Origin: UBA1756 sp045132235
GTDB taxonomy: Bacteria; Bacteroidota; Bacteroidia; Bacteroidales; WCHB1-69
Assembly (NCBI GenBank): GCA_045132235.1
Contig: JBGURX010000021.1
Coordinates: forward strand, 1-64,000
Direction of reading: 5' to 3'
Length of the DNA: 64,000 bases
The position numbers and the translations under genes are program-made. Below the pieces are notes generated by a model. It was not told where the DNA came from, made no database searches, and saw nothing but the letters and a program-made list of their open reading frames with translations. Below are positions 32,909 to 40,956 of this stretch, piece after piece; the stretch's first letter is position 1; every line of letters starts with the position of its first letter.

Positions 32909-33856
32909 ATGAAGGTAGTTTTCATGGGAACCCCCGAGTTTGCCGTGGGTGCCTTGGAGGCCATCCACCAGTCGAAGCACGAGGTTTTGGCCGTGGTGAC
33001 GGCTCCCGACAAGCCCGCCGGCCGCGGCCTCAAGCTGAAGGCCTCCGAGGTGAAGGAGTACGCCCTCGCGCACCAGCTGCCGGTGCTGCAGCCCGAGAAA
33101 CTGCGCGATGAGAATTTCCTCGCCCAGCTGCGCGCACTGAATGCCGACATCTTTGTGGTGGTGGCCTTCCGCATGCTGCCCGAGGTGGTGTACGCCATGC
33201 CGCCCCATGGCACCTTCAACATCCACGCCTCGCTGCTGCCCAACTACCGCGGCGCCGCCCCCATCCACTGGGCGGTCATGAACGGCGAGTCCCGCACCGG
33301 TGTCACCTCCTTTTTCCTGAACAGGCAGATTGACACGGGCGACATCATCGGCACCACCGAGGTGGAGATCGGTCCGGCGGAGACCACCGGCGAACTCTAC
33401 GAGCGGCTGATGCACTGCGGCGCCGAACTGGCGGTGCACACCCTCGACCTTGTGGAGAGCGGGCAGGCTCAACCGCGCCGGCAGGAGGAGAGCGCCGACC
33501 TCAAGCCCGCCCCGAAGATTTTCAAGGAGGACACCTTCATCGACTGGAGCCTGCCCGCCCGCGACATCTTCAACAAAATCCGCGGCCTTTCGCCCTTCCC
33601 GGGCGCCTGCACCCACATCACCAACAGGAAGGGAGAGACCGAGCTGGTGAAGATTCTGGAGGCTGAAATCACCCCTTTAAACGCTGTAAAACAAACGGGT
33701 ACAATTGAGATAGAAGCAACCAATTCTTTCCAAATTTACGCCAAAGACGGCAAAATTTCAGTGAAAACCATCCAATTTCAGGGCAAATCAAGGCAAAAAA
33801 TCACTGATTTTCTAAACGGATTCCATCCCGAGAACTACGAATTGGTTTTTGTATAA
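32909..33856 (+). CDS. fmt: Methionyl-tRNA formyltransferase
   Basis: Transfers formyl from 10-formyl-THF to Met-tRNAfMet for initiation. 315 aa from the ATG at 32909 (MKVVFMGTPEFAVGALEAIH); an in-frame ATG upstream would overlap ribH and is rejected. Family motifs: the SLLP folate-binding segment in FNIHASLLPNYRGAAPIHWA (about 108-127) with catalytic Asn/His, and the C-terminal OB-fold domain. Last gene of the operon with ribH. Confidence 0.95.
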   Translation: MKVVFMGTPEFAVGALEAIHQSKHEVLAVVTAPDKPAGRGLKLKASEVKEYALAHQLPVLQPEKLRDENFLAQLRALNADIFVVVAFRMLPEVVYAMPPHGTFNIHASLLPNYRGAAPIHWAVMNGESRTGVTSFFLNRQIDTGDIIGTTEVEIGPAETTGELYERLMHCGAELAVHTLDLVESGQAQPRRQEESADLKPAPKIFKEDTFIDWSLPARDIFNKIRGLSPFPGACTHITNRKGETELVKILEAEITPLNAVKQTGTIEIEATNSFQIYAKDGKISVKTIQFQGKSRQKITDFLNGFHPENYELVFV

Positions 33857-33951
33857 ATCTGATTATAAAGCATTTATAAATCCCCATTATATTTTTTTTA
33901 TCTTTTTTTATAAAAATTGGGGAAATTATGCCAAAGTATCAAAAATACTCT

Positions 33952-33959
33952 TATATTTG
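33952..33959 (+). promoter_or_regulatory. -7 promoter element for the HU gene
   Basis: TATATTTG followed by C, 42 bp before the ATG. The rest of the gap after fmt is AT-rich and holds no other clear feature. Confidence 0.65.
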
Positions 33960-34001
33960 CGCTGCTAAAAGTTAATATATTAACCAATTAAATTTATTCA
34001 A

Positions 34002-34265
34002 ATGAACAAGAGCGAATTGATTGATGCCATTGCTGCAAAAGCTGGCCTGAAAAAAGCTGATGCCAAGAACGCCCTCGAGGCTTTCATGGCTGCCACTTCT
34101 GACACTCTGAAAGAAGGTGGTAAAGTTTCTCTCGTTGGTTTCGGTACCTTCTCCGTCACCGAGCGCGGTGCAAGACAGGGTCGCAACCCGAAAACCGGTG
34201 CTACCATGACCATTCCCGCAAAGAAGGTTGTGAAATTCAAAGCCGGTGCTGAAATGGGCCGCTAA
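34002..34265 (+). CDS. HU family DNA-binding protein
   Basis: 87 aa nucleoid protein that bends DNA. Full-length HU fold: MNKSELIDAIAAKAGLKKAD at the start, the VSLVGFGTFSVTERGARQGR beta arm, and NPKTGATMTIPAKKVVKFKA at the end, which fits the canonical DNA-intercalating arm. Single gene with its own promoter and a hairpin terminator. Confidence 0.96.
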   Translation: MNKSELIDAIAAKAGLKKADAKNALEAFMAATSDTLKEGGKVSLVGFGTFSVTERGARQGRNPKTGATMTIPAKKVVKFKAGAEMGR

Positions 34266-34287
34266 GCGGATAGCATTCAAGCAGATT

Positions 34288-34316
34288 AAGCCCCATGAAA
34301 ATGGGGCTTTCTTTTT
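34288..34316 (+). terminator. Terminator of the HU gene
   Basis: AAGCCCCAT-gaaa-ATGGGGCTT then TTCTTTTTC. Confidence 0.85.
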
Positions 34317-34335
34317 CATTAAAACTAAGATTACT

Positions 34336-35622
34336 ATGAATTTCATTGAAGAATTGAAATGGCGTGGCATGATCCACGATATGATGCCCGGCACGGAGGA
34401 ACAGCTCAGCAAGGAGATGACCACCGCGTATGTGGGCATTGACCCGACGGCCGACTCGTTGCACATCGGCCACCTCGTAGGTGTGATGATGCTGAAGCAC
34501 CTGCAGGAATGCGGCCACAGGCCCATCGTGCTGCTCGGCGGTGCCACCGGCATGATCGGCGACCCCTCCGGCAAGTCGCAGGAACGCAACCTGCTTGACG
34601 AGGCCACCCTCCGCCACAACCAAGAGTGCATCAAACAGCAATTGGCAAAATTCCTCGACTTCGACAGCAAGGAGCCCAACGCCGCCATCCTCGTCAACAA
34701 CTACGACTGGATGAGCAAGTTCTCGTTTCTCGAATTCATCCGCGACATCGGCAAGCACATCACCGTGAACTACATGATGGCCAAGGATTCGGTGAAGAAA
34801 CGTTTCAACGGCGAGGGCGACGGCATGTCGTTCACCGAGTTCTCATACCAGCTGGTGCAGGGCTACGACTTCATGTACCTGAACCAGAACTATAACTGCA
34901 AGCTGCAGATGGGCGGCTCCGACCAGTGGGGCAACATCACCACCGGCACCGAGCTGATACGCCGCAAGACCAACGGCGAGGCCTTCGCCCTTACCTGCCC
35001 GCTCATCACCAAGGCCGACGGCGGCAAGTTCGGCAAGACCGAAAAAGGCAACATCTGGCTCGACCCCGCCAAGACCTCCCCGTACGACTTCTACCAGTTC
35101 TGGCTCAACTGCAGCGACGAGGACAGCAAGAAGTACATCCGCATCTTCACCCTCTTCAGCAAGGAGGAGATTGCGGCGATGGAGAAAGAGCACGAGGCTG
35201 CCCCGCACCTTCGTGTGCTGCAGAAGGCACTGGCCAAAGACCTCACCATCCGCGTACACTCCGAAGCCGACTACAACGCCTCGGTGAGCGCATCGGAAAT
35301 CCTGTTCGGCAAAGGCACCGCCGAGAGCTTGGCCGCCCTGCCGGAAGAGATGTTCCTTTCGATCTTCGACGGCGTGCCGCAGACCACGATTGCACGCGAC
35401 ACCCTCAATGCCGGCATCAGCATCGTGGACCTGCTCAGCGACCACACGCAGATGCTCGCCAGCAAGGGTGAAGCCCGCCGCGAGCTGAAAGGCAACGGCA
35501 TCTCGGTCAACAAGAACAAGGTCAACGACCAGTTCGTCGCCAACGGCGACTGCCTCATCAACGGGAAGTACATTCTGTTGCAGAAGGGCAAGAAGAACTA
35601 CCACATCGTAAAGGTGGAATAA
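34336..35622 (+). CDS. tyrS: Tyrosyl-tRNA synthetase
   Basis: Class I synthetase charging tRNA-Tyr. 428 aa from the ATG at 34336; an in-frame ATG 90 bp upstream lies across the HU terminator and is rejected. HIGH motif in DSLHIGHLVG (about 44-53), the GGATGMIGDPSGKS loop, QMGGSDQWGNITTGTELIRR (about 191-210), and the KMSKS-equivalent KFGKTEKGNIW. A C-terminal S4-type domain ends with GKYILLQKGKKNYHIVKV. Confidence 0.96.
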   Translation: MNFIEELKWRGMIHDMMPGTEEQLSKEMTTAYVGIDPTADSLHIGHLVGVMMLKHLQECGHRPIVLLGGATGMIGDPSGKSQERNLLDEATLRHNQECIKQQLAKFLDFDSKEPNAAILVNNYDWMSKFSFLEFIRDIGKHITVNYMMAKDSVKKRFNGEGDGMSFTEFSYQLVQGYDFMYLNQNYNCKLQMGGSDQWGNITTGTELIRRKTNGEAFALTCPLITKADGGKFGKTEKGNIWLDPAKTSPYDFYQFWLNCSDEDSKKYIRIFTLFSKEEIAAMEKEHEAAPHLRVLQKALAKDLTIRVHSEADYNASVSASEILFGKGTAESLAALPEEMFLSIFDGVPQTTIARDTLNAGISIVDLLSDHTQMLASKGEARRELKGNGISVNKNKVNDQFVANGDCLINGKYILLQKGKKNYHIVKVE

Positions 35623-35628
35623 AAACAG

Positions 35629-35656
35629 AAGGACGGTCAAAATGGCCGTCCTTTTT
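35629..35656 (+). terminator. Terminator of tyrS
   Basis: AAGGACGG-tcaaaatgg-CCGTCCTT followed by T run. Confidence 0.85.
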
Positions 35657-35687
35657 AATAAAATAATAAAGGTATATCCAAGCGGAT

Positions 35688-36566
35688 TTACCTCAGCTCC
35701 TTTTCAATCACATTGTTGATGCGCGAGTAGATTTCGCCGGCCACGCGGGCGTTGTTCATCGTGTAGAGGTGGATACCGTCGGCGTCGTTGGCCAGCAGTT
35801 CGAGGATTTGGGTGATGCTGTAGGCCACGCCGATCTCGAACATGGCCTTGCGGTCCTCGCGGAAGCGGTCGAACAGCACGCGCAGCTCGAACGGGATGGT
35901 GGCGCCCGCCATGTTCATGATTTTGTTGAACAGGTTGGCGTTCACCAGCGGCATGATGCCCGGGATAATCGGGACGGTGATGCCCATCTTGCGGGCGGCG
36001 CGCACGAGGCGATAGTAGTAGTTGTTGTCGTAAAACACCTGTGTGATAAAGAACTGTGCCCCTTGGTCCTGTTTAATTTTCAGGTTGACGAGGTCTTCGT
36101 AAAGACTCTCGCATTCGATATGTCCTTCCGGGTAGCACGCACCCGCCAGGCAGAAATTGTGCGAGCGGCGCAAGTGCTCCATCAGCTCGGAGGCATGCTG
36201 GAAGCTCTTGAGGTAGTCGCCGGTGTAGTCGGCGGGACGGTCGCCGCGGAGGGTCAGCACATTCTCCAACCCTTCATGCTCCAAAATATCGGCCAGCCGG
36301 TCCACCTCTGTTGTGTCGAGCGCACCGCAGGTGAGGTGCACCAACGGCTCGGCGGTGGTGTGGTGTTTTACATAACTGGCCAAGTCAATGGTATTCTGGT
36401 TGTAATCACCTGATGATTTGAAGGTTACACTGATAAAGTCGGGGTTGTACTGCTGCAGGGCATCGATGGTGCCCAGCACATCACTCACCTTGCTGACAGC
36501 AGGGTTGGGCGGAAAAACTTCAAAGGAAAGCGTTTTTTTACGCTTTAAGATTTCACTGATTCGCAT
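35688..36566 (-). CDS. metF: Methylenetetrahydrofolate reductase
   Basis: Reduces 5,10-methylene-THF to 5-methyl-THF for methionine synthesis. 292 aa. Typical segments: TLSFEVFPPNPAV (about 13-25), FISVTFKSSGDYN (the SVTY-type motif), VLTLRGDRPADY, and the ACYPEGHIECESL substrate segment, with Glu in SFEVFPP as catalytic residue in the family. It lies 55 bp downstream of ybbR on the same strand, probably in the same transcript as the nusB operon. Confidence 0.93.
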   Translation of the reverse strand: MRISEILKRKKTLSFEVFPPNPAVSKVSDVLGTIDALQQYNPDFISVTFKSSGDYNQNTIDLASYVKHHTTAEPLVHLTCGALDTTEVDRLADILEHEGLENVLTLRGDRPADYTGDYLKSFQHASELMEHLRRSHNFCLAGACYPEGHIECESLYEDLVNLKIKQDQGAQFFITQVFYDNNYYYRLVRAARKMGITVPIIPGIMPLVNANLFNKIMNMAGATIPFELRVLFDRFREDRKAMFEIGVAYSITQILELLANDADGIHLYTMNNARVAGEIYSRINNVIEKELR

Positions 36567-36621
36567 GATTCGACAAAATATTCAATAAAGATTCGTAAAA
36601 ATGCAAGTTGCTTGCTGCTGA

Positions 36622-37065
36622 TTATTTGGAGAGATAGATGGTGAGGGTGGACTCTTCCACTTTCACAAACTCCTCTCCGAAGGTTCCCGACTCTTTCAGG
36701 TAGTCGGTGAGCTCGGTCTGCGTGAACTGGTAGCTGTTGAGGTTTTTGCCTTTGTGTTTCACCAGCTCTTCCACCGACAGGTCGAGCTGGCGGTTTGATT
36801 CGCGGAAGGCGGGGTTGAGGAGGGCGAACCCTCTGGCCTTGAAGGTGAGGCGGATGTCGGAAGAGACATCCGCCTTGTTCTTGCCCGCCGGCAGGTCGAT
36901 GCAGTTCACCTTATAGTCGTAGGTGACCGTGTATTCGCGGGAGAGGGTGACAAACACCCATAGCATCGCACTGATAACCAGACAGATAATGAAAGCCAAC
37001 GAGGGCATCTTCAGATGCCCCTGTCCGTTGATGATTTCCTGTCGGATCTGTTCGGCGGTTCTCAT
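36622..37065 (-). CDS. YbbR-like domain protein
   Basis: 147 aa. N-terminal TM (PSLAFIICLVISAMLWVFVT), then a YbbR-type beta domain (REYTVTYDYKVNCIDLPAGK). YbbR-like proteins (e.g. CdaR) regulate diadenylate cyclase in Firmicutes; in Bacteroidota they sit next to yajC and nusB, as here. Two or three short sequence stretches are family-like; the C-terminus is less conserved. Third-last gene of the nusB operon. Confidence 0.8.
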   Translation of the reverse strand: MRTAEQIRQEIINGQGHLKMPSLAFIICLVISAMLWVFVTLSREYTVTYDYKVNCIDLPAGKNKADVSSDIRLTFKARGFALLNPAFRESNRQLDLSVEELVKHKGKNLNSYQFTQTELTDYLKESGTFGEEFVKVEESTLTIYLSK

Positions 37066-37071
37066 CGTGTA

Positions 37072-37389
37072 CTATTTAAGAGCTGCTTCGTTGAAGGCGA
37101 TGGCCGTCTTGTCCACTTCGATGTGGGTGTTGTCCTCCACGGCGATGACGAAGGTCTGTTCGCGGATTTCCACAATCTTGCCATGGATGCCGCCTGCGGT
37201 GACCACTTTGTCGCCTTTGGTGAGGGCTTCGCGGGCCTCCTGCAGTTTCTTCTGGCGTTTCTGCTGCGGACGGATCATGAAGAAGTAGAAAATGACGATG
37301 AGCAGCACAATCATACCGACGGTGGGAAGCCATGACATGGGTCCGCTGGGTTTCTGAGCTTGCTGTTGCAATAAGAAAAGGTAATTCAT
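37072..37389 (-). CDS. yajC: Preprotein translocase subunit YajC
   Basis: 105 aa. One TM (WLPTVGMIVLLIVIFYFFMI, about 20-39), then MIRPQQKRQKKLQEAREALT and KGDKVVTAGGIHGKIVEI, the YajC signature. Ancillary subunit of the Sec holotranslocon. The ybbR start lies 6 bp after its stop. Confidence 0.93.
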   Translation of the reverse strand: MNYLFLLQQQAQKPSGPMSWLPTVGMIVLLIVIFYFFMIRPQQKRQKKLQEAREALTKGDKVVTAGGIHGKIVEIREQTFVIAVEDNTHIEVDKTAIAFNEAALK

Positions 37390-37420
37390 AATGGGTAAAG
37401 TTTATGGGTTATAAAAATGA

Positions 37421-37885
37421 TTACTGTTTGATGACGTGGGCTTTGATGGTGAGCACGGCGGGCGACGGGTAGGCGTTGGAGGCCACGCGCACCTTGTTCT
37501 CCACATCCCCGTTTTTGGTTTTGGAGTCGAAAGTGACGTCGATTTTCCCTTTCTCGCCGGGTTTGATGGGGGCGCGGGGCGGGGTGGAGGTGGTGCAGCC
37601 GCACGATGCGCTGGTGGAGGAGATGACCAAGGCCGAGTTGCCGGTATTGGTGAAGGTGAAGGTGTGGGTGAGCTTTTCGCCCTGCATCACGTTGCCGAAG
37701 TCGTAGGAGGTGTGGTCGAACTGTATCTTCGGACCGTTGGGGTCGGCTTTGGAGGCTTTTCCGTCCTTGGTGTCGGCGGTGGCGGGAATGTTCACCACCG
37801 ATTGGTTCTCCTTGCTGCCACAACCCGACAGGAGGGCGACGGAGAACAGCATCACAATCCCTACAAATATTTTTAATTTATTCAT
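37421..37885 (-). CDS. DUF1573 domain lipoprotein
   Basis: 154 aa. Lipoprotein signal with LLSGC lipobox (Cys about 22), then a DUF1573 Ig-like domain: FDHTSYDFGNVMQGEKLTHT, FTNTGNSALVISSTSASCGC, and GEKGKIDVTFDSKTKNG. DUF1573 proteins are periplasmic envelope proteins of unknown function common in Bacteroidota. Between nusB and yajC in the same operon. Confidence 0.88.
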   Translation of the reverse strand: MNKLKIFVGIVMLFSVALLSGCGSKENQSVVNIPATADTKDGKASKADPNGPKIQFDHTSYDFGNVMQGEKLTHTFTFTNTGNSALVISSTSASCGCTTSTPPRAPIKPGEKGKIDVTFDSKTKNGDVENKVRVASNAYPSPAVLTIKAHVIKQ

Positions 37886-37898
37886 TACTAATAATTTA

Positions 37899-38855
37899 CT
37901 AATTCAAGCTGCGATCCAAAAGGCCTCTTCCCTGCTTGTTGAGGCGACCCTCTTCGCGCAGTTCCCGTGCAATTTTATCTACCAGTCCGTTGATGAACAG
38001 GCCGCTCTTTTCGGAGCCGTAGGTGCGGGCAATGTCGATGTATTCGTTGATGGTCACCTTGGTGGGGATGCTGGGGAACTCCATCAGCTCGCACACGGCC
38101 ATCTTCATCAGAATCATGTCGGTTTCGATGATGCGGTCGCTCTCCCAGTTCTTGAGGTTGGCCTCGATCATTTTCTGGTATTCGGCATCGTTTTTGATGG
38201 TGAGTTTATAAAGGTTTTTGTAGAAAAGCACATCCTCGGTCTCGTCTTTGTAGAGCGGCGACATCTTCACCTGCTCCTGCGAGGCTTTCCAGAAGTTGAT
38301 GCCTTGATACACCTGCAGCAGCGCGTCGTTGTAGTCGTCGAACCAGTGCACAAACTTCTCCTCGAAATACCAGTGCAGCAGCTCGCTTTCGGCGAACACC
38401 TTTTCCAAGATGGTGAGGATGAGCTCCTTGTCGGCCTTGTAGTTGGTGTCGGGAGCGGTCATGTAGGCCTGATATTCGGGAAGTGCCTCAATCTGGTTGA
38501 ACAGGTTGATGATGAGCTCTTTGTTCTCCACCCAGTTGATTTTGAGGGAGCGCCAGTAGCGGTTGAGCTGGTCGCACGTCTCCATCTGCCGGATGACGCG
38601 GTTCTCCACAAAGCGGGTGTTGGGGTTCAGGTCCTCCTCGGTCGGGAAGATTTTGTTTTTGCGGTCTTCCTGTTTGGTTTCAATATAATGTTTGATTTCA
38701 GGGAAGATGGAGTAGAAGTAAACGGAGAGCACTTCGCACTGCCGGATGGAGTCTTCCAATTGCTTTTCGCCCATATACAGCTGTGTATCAGGGTTGGCCT
38801 GGCGGGCGTAGAGGGCCTGCATCACTTTGATTCTCAAATATCTTCTGCTAATCAT
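37899..38855 (-). CDS. nusB: Transcription antitermination factor NusB
   Basis: About 318 aa, the long Bacteroidota form: an N-terminal MISRRYLRIKVMQALYARQA segment and a C-terminal NusB core (about 200-300: VCELMEFPSIPTKVTINEYI, GSEKSGLFINGLVDKIAREL). The ATG at 38855 (MISRRY) is preferred over one 24 bp upstream because the -7 promoter element at 38877-38884 would otherwise overlap the reading frame. First gene of nusB-DUF1573-yajC-ybbR. Acts in rRNA antitermination. Confidence 0.9.
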   Translation of the reverse strand: MISRRYLRIKVMQALYARQANPDTQLYMGEKQLEDSIRQCEVLSVYFYSIFPEIKHYIETKQEDRKNKIFPTEEDLNPNTRFVENRVIRQMETCDQLNRYWRSLKINWVENKELIINLFNQIEALPEYQAYMTAPDTNYKADKELILTILEKVFAESELLHWYFEEKFVHWFDDYNDALLQVYQGINFWKASQEQVKMSPLYKDETEDVLFYKNLYKLTIKNDAEYQKMIEANLKNWESDRIIETDMILMKMAVCELMEFPSIPTKVTINEYIDIARTYGSEKSGLFINGLVDKIARELREEGRLNKQGRGLLDRSLN

Positions 38856-38876
38856 ACTCTTTGACAAATTAGGCTG

Positions 38877-38884
38877 CAAAAGTA
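38877..38884 (-). promoter_or_regulatory. -7 promoter element for the nusB operon
   Basis: Reads TACTTTTG on the minus strand, 22 bp before the chosen ATG. Divergent with the rhomboid promoter. Confidence 0.6.
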
Positions 38885-38928
38885 CATAAAATCTTTCATT
38901 CTTTTCCCATTATTTCAGGAAAATCGTG

Positions 38929-38936
38929 TAATTTTG
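38929..38936 (+). promoter_or_regulatory. -7 promoter element for the rhomboid gene
   Basis: TAATTTTG followed by C, 24 bp before the ATG. Confidence 0.6.
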
Positions 38937-38959
38937 CACCCTCAATTCAAAAATAGTAT

Positions 38960-39685
38960 ATGGGAAATGAAGTACGGATGGGAGAATTTCAGATTCTTCC
39001 GCCAGTGGTTAAGAATTTACTGATTATCAATGCGCTCTTTTACTTGGCCGATGTGGTGTTCGGATTCAAAGGGATTGAATTGACCGATTGGCTGGGATTG
39101 CACTATTTCAAGGCTCCCGACTTTGCCATCTGGCAGCCGGTGACCTATATGTTCATGCACGCCAATTTCGGGCATCTGTTCTTCAACATGTTCGCCTTGT
39201 GGATGTTCGGGGCGGCCATCGAGAACTACTGGGGCACCAAGCGGTTTCTCGTCTTCTATTTTGTGGCGGGCATCGGCGCGGCCATCGTGTATGAGGCATG
39301 GCAGTACATCGACTTCACTTTCGTGAAGCATCTCTGGGATTATCAATTGGTACAAGTTTCACAATATCAGTCAATCACCGTTCAGGAGTATCTCAATTAT
39401 TTCACCTTGGTGGGTGCTTCGGGTGCGGTGTACGGACTGCTGCTCGCTTTCGGCATGTTGTTCCCCAACTCGCTCATCTACCTCTATTTCCTCATCCCCA
39501 TCAAAGCCAAATGGTTTGTGCTGATTTTTGGTGGTATCGAAGTTTTGTACTGCGTTTTCGCCTCCGGTGACGGTATTGCCCATATCGCTCACCTCGGCGG
39601 CATGCTTTTTGGATTTTTCCTTATTCTTTATTGGAAAAGAAAAGACAAGCGTAGAAATCCTTTTTATGAATATCCTTTTCAGTAA
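38960..39685 (+). CDS. Rhomboid family intramembrane serine protease
   Basis: 241 aa, six TM. Catalytic Ser is in LVGASGAVYGLLLAFG and catalytic His in DGIAHIAHLGGMLFGF. The L1 loop with W and AxFGHLFFNMFALW is typical. Cleaves TM substrates in the inner membrane; substrates unknown. The next gene starts 34 bp downstream on the same strand. Confidence 0.95.
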   Translation: MGNEVRMGEFQILPPVVKNLLIINALFYLADVVFGFKGIELTDWLGLHYFKAPDFAIWQPVTYMFMHANFGHLFFNMFALWMFGAAIENYWGTKRFLVFYFVAGIGAAIVYEAWQYIDFTFVKHLWDYQLVQVSQYQSITVQEYLNYFTLVGASGAVYGLLLAFGMLFPNSLIYLYFLIPIKAKWFVLIFGGIEVLYCVFASGDGIAHIAHLGGMLFGFFLILYWKRKDKRRNPFYEYPFQ

Positions 39686-39719
39686 TCTGCATTCATAACC
39701 CTTTATCCTCCATATCCCT

Positions 39720-40874
39720 ATGGCAAAGAAAGAGTTGGTTAAAAAAGTTTTATTTTGGATTGTGTTGGCACTCAATATAGTAGCTGCACTGATGCTGCTG
39801 ATGTCGTGGATGTCAGGTTTTGTACATCCCTCCATCTCGCGGCTGGTGGTGTTCTGCGGACTGGGTTTTCCCTATCTGCTGATCATCAACATCGCTTTTG
39901 TGCTGGTGTGGCTGTTTTTGGACTATCGTTTCTGCTTGCTTTCCATCGCTCTTATTTTATTGAATATTAATACGATAGATAAGCATTTTCAATTTCGGGG
40001 CGCGGATGTGCCGGAAAACTGTCCCAATGCCATCAAAGTGTTGAGTTACAATACGAACCTGTTCGGGTTGTATCAGGACAGTGACATGGGGCGGCGGCGT
40101 GCCGACTTGCAGGAGATTATCGGTTACCTGCAGGGAGTCAACCCCGACATTGCCTGTTTTCAGGAGTTTTTCTGGGACAAGAGCGAGACGTTGAATTTCC
40201 ACACGCGCGACCAGGTGGCGGCGCTGATGAATGTGGAGGAGACGCCGCAGCACTGCTACCTCTACTTCACCGACACGTCGCAGAGCAAGTATTTCTTCGG
40301 GGTGGCGATTTACAGCAAGTATAAGATTGTGGATGCCGGTCCGGTGCTGGACGACCGCAGCTCGAATGCGATCATCTATGCGGACATCAAGTTCCGCGAG
40401 GATACGGTGCGGGTGTATAACGCGCATCTGTCGTCGATACACATGAGTGCGACCGACTATGCCATCAGCCGGCAGCTGACCACCAATGCCGGACAGGACC
40501 CGACTTTCGAGAAGAATGCGAAGAAGCTGTACCGCAAGGTGGCCGATGCCGCTGCCACCCGCCAGCAGCAGGCCGACTCGCTGCGCAGCCACATCGACCT
40601 GTGCCCCTATCCGGTCATCGTGTGCGGCGACTTCAACGACACGCCGGCCGGCTACTGCTACAACACCATCGCCCGCCATCTTGACGACAGCTTCCGCAAG
40701 AGCGGCAAAGGCCGCGGCATGACCTACCACGGCGGCTCCATGCCCAACTACCGCATCGACTACATTCTGCACTCGCCCTGTTACCTCTCCTACGGCTATA
40801 CCGTCGGGAAAGAGATGGGCATCTCCGACCATTATCCTGTCACTTCCACCATCTCATTGTTGAAGAAAAAATAA
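39720..40874 (+). CDS. Endonuclease/exonuclease/phosphatase family protein with N-terminal TM segments
   Basis: 384 aa. Two or three N-terminal TM segments (FWIVLALNIVAALMLLMSW; FCGLGFPYLLIINIAFVLVW), then an EEP fold: KVLSYNTNLFG, ACFQEFFWD (metal Glu), YNAHLSS, VCGDFNDTPAGYCYN, and GISDHYPVTS (catalytic His). DNase, phosphodiesterase and phosphatase members share this fold, so the substrate is open. Downstream of rhomboid, probably same transcript. Confidence 0.88.
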   Translation: MAKKELVKKVLFWIVLALNIVAALMLLMSWMSGFVHPSISRLVVFCGLGFPYLLIINIAFVLVWLFLDYRFCLLSIALILLNINTIDKHFQFRGADVPENCPNAIKVLSYNTNLFGLYQDSDMGRRRADLQEIIGYLQGVNPDIACFQEFFWDKSETLNFHTRDQVAALMNVEETPQHCYLYFTDTSQSKYFFGVAIYSKYKIVDAGPVLDDRSSNAIIYADIKFREDTVRVYNAHLSSIHMSATDYAISRQLTTNAGQDPTFEKNAKKLYRKVADAAATRQQQADSLRSHIDLCPYPVIVCGDFNDTPAGYCYNTIARHLDDSFRKSGKGRGMTYHGGSMPNYRIDYILHSPCYLSYGYTVGKEMGISDHYPVTSTISLLKKK

Positions 40875-40899
40875 ATGTTCGTGATAAGCAAAAATCCCG

Positions 40900-40907
40900 T
40901 ATTTTTG
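40900..40907 (+). promoter_or_regulatory. -7 promoter element for the DUF349 gene
   Basis: TATTTTTG followed by C, 50 bp before the ATG. Confidence 0.6.
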
Positions 40908-40956
40908 CAGCCCTTTTGTAACAACCAATTTTATTCATTCTAATTCTTAAAATTTT

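Noticed and set aside
32384..33616. 410-aa minus-strand reading frame
   Set aside because: Antisense to ribH and fmt, whose motifs are complete.
37710..38864. 384-aa plus-strand reading frame
   Set aside because: Antisense to nusB and DUF1573, with compositional oddities (long hydrophobic His/Val runs) and no family match.
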